A stretch of 64,000 bases of DNA from Flavobacterium sp. N2038 (GTDB lineage Bacteria; Bacteroidota; Bacteroidia; Flavobacteriales; Flavobacteriaceae): assembly GCF_025947185.1 (NCBI RefSeq), contig NZ_CP110001.1:3472001-3536000 (forward strand), written 5' to 3'. Position 1 is the first letter of the stretch; each line of letters opens with the position of its first letter. Positions 61,897 through 64,000 of the stretch are shown piece after piece. The translations under genes were made by a program, and so were the position numbers. The notes under the pieces were generated by a model that was given only the letters and a program-made list of their open reading frames with translations, was not told where the DNA came from and did not search any database.

Positions 61897-62040
61897 TTTG
61901 GTTAATCGTTAATTTGTTTAACTGTTTAATCGTAAAAGATTTCCTTTAGAAAATACCCAAAAAGAAAAACTATAATAGTTGGTTCATCGATAAAACAATT
62001 AAACGTATAAACGATTAAACAGTTAGACCGATTAACCAAA
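61897..62040. repeat. Palindromic intergenic element with GGTTAATCG arms
   Basis: Arms 61897-61933 and 62011-62040 are inverted (TTTGGTTAATCG and TAACTGTTTAATCGT blocks), with 7 extra bases in the left arm. They fill the gap between serC and serA. A folded RNA here could affect serA expression, but nothing resembles a known riboswitch. Confidence 0.75.
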
Positions 62041-62057
62041 TAAACAAAATATACACA

Positions 62058-63008
62058 ATGAAAGTATTAGCAAATGACGGAATTTCTAAAAGTGGAATTC
62101 TTGCCTTAGAAAAAGGCGGATTTGAAGTTATAACTACAAAAGTAGCTCAGGAACAAGTAGCTAATTTTGTTAACGAAAATAACATAAGCGTAGTTTTAGT
62201 TCGTAGTGCAACTAAAGTTCGTAAAGACATTATCGACGCTTGTCCTGGTATTAAAATCATTGGTCGTGGTGGTGTTGGTATGGATAATATCGATGTTGAT
62301 TATGCTAAAAGCAAAGGAATTCATGTAATCAATACTCCGGCTTCATCTTCAGAATCTGTTGCAGAATTAGTATTTGGACACTTATTTTCTGGTGTTCGTT
62401 TCTTACATGATTCAAACAGAAATATGCCTCTTGAAGGAGATTCAAACTTTGATGGTCTGAAAAAAGCGTATGCAAACGGAACAGAATTAAGAGGTAAAAC
62501 TCTTGGAATTGTTGGTATCGGACGTATTGGACAAGCTACTGCAAAAATGGCGCTTGGTTTAGGTATGAAAGTTATTGCTGCTGATAGTTTTATTCCACAA
62601 GTAGATGTAAAAGTGGAGTTTTTTGACGGTCAGTCTATCACAACAACAATTGTTTCTCAGTCATTAGAATCATTGTTTAAAGAAGCTGATTTTATTACAT
62701 TACACGTTCCTGCTCAGGATGGTTACATCATTGGAGAAAAAGAACTTGCTATCATGAAAGATGGTGTTGGAATCGTAAACTGCGCTCGTGGCGGTGTTAT
62801 CGATGAAGTTGCTTTAGTAAAAGCTTTAGACTCAGGAAAAGTTGCTTTTGCTGGTTTAGATGTTTTCGAGAGCGAGCCAAAACCAGAAATGGCCATCTTA
62901 ATGCACTCTAAAATTTCATTAACTCCACACATTGGAGCGGCGACTGGAGAAGCGCAAGACAGAATTGGAACAGAATTAGCTTCACAAATTATTACTTTGT
63001 TGAGCTAA
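62058..63008 (+). CDS. serA: D-3-phosphoglycerate dehydrogenase
   Basis: This 316-residue NAD-dependent enzyme starts serine synthesis. The Rossmann motif GIVGIGRIGQATAKMA lies near 150-165. The catalytic Arg is in NCARGGVIDE, and the catalytic His in LTPHIGAATGEAQ. It is the short form without ACT domain, so no serine feedback site is expected. A clear terminator follows. Confidence 0.93.
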   Translation: MKVLANDGISKSGILALEKGGFEVITTKVAQEQVANFVNENNISVVLVRSATKVRKDIIDACPGIKIIGRGGVGMDNIDVDYAKSKGIHVINTPASSSESVAELVFGHLFSGVRFLHDSNRNMPLEGDSNFDGLKKAYANGTELRGKTLGIVGIGRIGQATAKMALGLGMKVIAADSFIPQVDVKVEFFDGQSITTTIVSQSLESLFKEADFITLHVPAQDGYIIGEKELAIMKDGVGIVNCARGGVIDEVALVKALDSGKVAFAGLDVFESEPKPEMAILMHSKISLTPHIGAATGEAQDRIGTELASQIITLLS

Positions 63009-63031
63009 GAAAAATAGATTAAATTTAATTA

Positions 63032-63074
63032 AAGGGATTTACTACGTACCTGTAGTAAATCCCTTTCTTTTTTT
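63032..63074 (+). terminator. Terminator after serA
   Basis: A perfect 15-bp stem (63032-63046 with 63053-63067) has a 6-base loop and is followed by a T-rich run on the plus strand. Confidence 0.92.
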
Positions 63075-63102
63075 ATATTTTCGCGAATACTTAAAGTATA
63101 CT

Positions 63103-63456
63103 ATGAATACAGACAAAAAAAGCTCTAAATACAAATGGATCATTCCTCTGATTCTATTGACAATTGCAATTCCTTTGTTCTGTACTTCGATCTTTGCTAA
63201 TCTATTTTCTCTTATTATAGAAAAAGAATATTTTATCCCTGATCAATCTTCTATTTTTACTTTTAGTGAAACGGTTGGCAATGAGGGCTCAAGTGATGTG
63301 TGGAGATATGGAGAAGATTACAGTAACTATTATTTCAATTTGAGCACATTTGATAATGCTGTTTTGTTTTTTCCTAAAAAGAACATTCATAATTGTCCCG
63401 GATTTAATCCTGAAGATGTTACAACCTGGTGCAAAGTAAAAATGCCAAAATACTAA
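63103..63456 (+). CDS. Small membrane-anchored protein, unknown function
   Basis: This 117-residue protein has one hydrophobic helix (about 12-34) after a lysine-rich start, then an extracytoplasmic part rich in aromatic residues with cysteines at FCTS, HNCPG and TWCKV. No family is recognised. Confidence 0.7.
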   Translation: MNTDKKSSKYKWIIPLILLTIAIPLFCTSIFANLFSLIIEKEYFIPDQSSIFTFSETVGNEGSSDVWRYGEDYSNYYFNLSTFDNAVLFFPKKNIHNCPGFNPEDVTTWCKVKMPKY

Positions 63457-63573
63457 AACCTTAACATTGGCTTTAATTTAAGGTCATATAAATAAGGTTT
63501 TAGATAATTTCTTGAATTTGTCGAGCCGAGTAATTAAAAAATAGATTAACTTTATGGGTGTTTATTATAATTT

Positions 63574-63608
63574 TTGTAGTAAATACCTTTCCTTTTTCAT
63601 TAATTTTG
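63574..63608 (+). promoter_or_regulatory. Candidate promoter of the DUF937 gene
   Basis: TTG (63574-63576) and TAATTTTG (63601-63608) fit the Flavobacterium promoter pattern, with a spacer of 24 bases, one more than usual. The ATG follows 25 bases downstream. Confidence 0.45.
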
Positions 63609-63633
63609 TTGTATAATTTAAAACTCTAAAATC

Positions 63634-64000
63634 ATGTTTGAACAATTAACTCAATTAGTACAGCAATACGGAGGTGATGCTGTTGTAAACAACACTGCTA
63701 TACCAAATGAACACAATGAAGCGGTTATCAACGAAACAAGTTCTTCGATATTTTCAGGATTGCAAAAAATCGCTTCAGAAGGCGGCGCAGAACAATTAGC
63801 AGGTTTGTTTAACGGATCCTCACCAATAGACAGTTCAAATCCTGTTGTACAACAAATTACACAACAACTAAGTGGAAGCCTGGGCGAGAAATTTGGTTTA
63901 AGTGGCGCTGCATCATCAGGTGTTGCTGCAAGCATGATTCCGCAAGTTTTAAATTCTTTAGTAAACAAAGCAAAAGATCCAAACGATGGTAGTTTTCAAA
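63634..64000 (+). CDS. DUF937-family protein, N-terminal part
   Basis: From the ATG at 63634 (MFEQLTQLVQQYGGDAVVNN) 122 codons are visible before the window ends. The glycine/serine/alanine-rich helical repeats (GLQKIASEGGAEQLAGLF, LGEKFGLSGAASSGVAASMIP) match DUF937 proteins, which are cytosolic or surface-associated and of unknown function. The C-terminus is missing. Confidence 0.82.
   Translation, partial: MFEQLTQLVQQYGGDAVVNNTAIPNEHNEAVINETSSSIFSGLQKIASEGGAEQLAGLFNGSSPIDSSNPVVQQITQQLSGSLGEKFGLSGAASSGVAASMIPQVLNSLVNKAKDPNDGSFQ

Noticed and set aside
61897..62040. Riboswitch upstream of serA
   Set aside because: The structure is a single long palindrome of the dispersed-repeat type; no conserved motif of a known serine, glycine or other riboswitch is visible.

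Overview
This AT-rich window comes from a member of the Bacteroidota, most likely a Flavobacterium. Supporting signs are many short lipoproteins with SC/NC/DC lipoboxes, exported proteins cleaved at A-Q, TonB-dependent receptors with carboxypeptidase-regulatory N-termini, promoter candidates of the TTG / TAnnTTTG type, and a type VI secretion system of the Bacteroidota subtype (T6SSiii: TssN/O/P and no TssJ/L/M).

Layout. 1-7.6 kb: start of an outer-membrane receptor gene, a membrane-bound AraC-type regulator, murQ, small genes, and a CNB-CBS-nucleotidyltransferase gene paired with a DEDDh exonuclease. 7.6-41.5 kb: one complete-looking T6SSiii locus, closed at both ends by bidirectional terminators. 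On the minus strand, read from 37.7 kb down: an NlpC/P60-like exported protein, tssG, tssN, a LysM protein, a DUF4280 PAAR-like tip, a 905-residue cell-wall hydrolase effector, an array of lipoproteins (probable immunity), tssK, tssO, tssB, tssC, two unassigned genes, tssE, two hcp (tssD), vgrG (tssI), a lipase-like effector, its probable immunity gene, a second effector (zinc phospholipase C-like), small membrane and lipoprotein genes, and tssF. Divergently on the plus strand: tssP (PKD domains) and tssH/clpV. 41.6-48 kb: parC and parE, separated by a lipoprotein gene and a DUF1016/YhcG nuclease gene broken by one nonsense codon. 48-64 kb: housekeeping genes (nicotinate phosphoribosyltransferase, transglutaminase-like protein, flavin reductase, YihY, DUF2459, ychF), a TonB-dependent receptor, ferredoxin, acyl-CoA reductase, serC, serA and the start of a DUF937 gene.

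How it works together. TssB/C form the contractile sheath, Hcp the tube, VgrG and the PAAR-like protein the spike, TssE/F/G/K the baseplate, TssN/O/P the envelope complex, and TssH recycles the sheath. Cargo lies in two AT-rich islands: one between vgrG and tssF, one between the PAAR-like gene and tssK. Two otherwise unrelated effectors in the first island share a 52-residue N-terminal module (39 of 52 identical), a good candidate for a delivery or loading tag. The second island holds a predicted two-enzyme peptidoglycan hydrolase (GH19-like plus M15-like) and five intact lipoprotein genes with two copies of a 70-bp hairpin repeat. Intergenic regions outside and inside the locus carry several unrelated palindromic or tandem repeat elements. 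No tRNA, rRNA, CRISPR array or transposase was seen.
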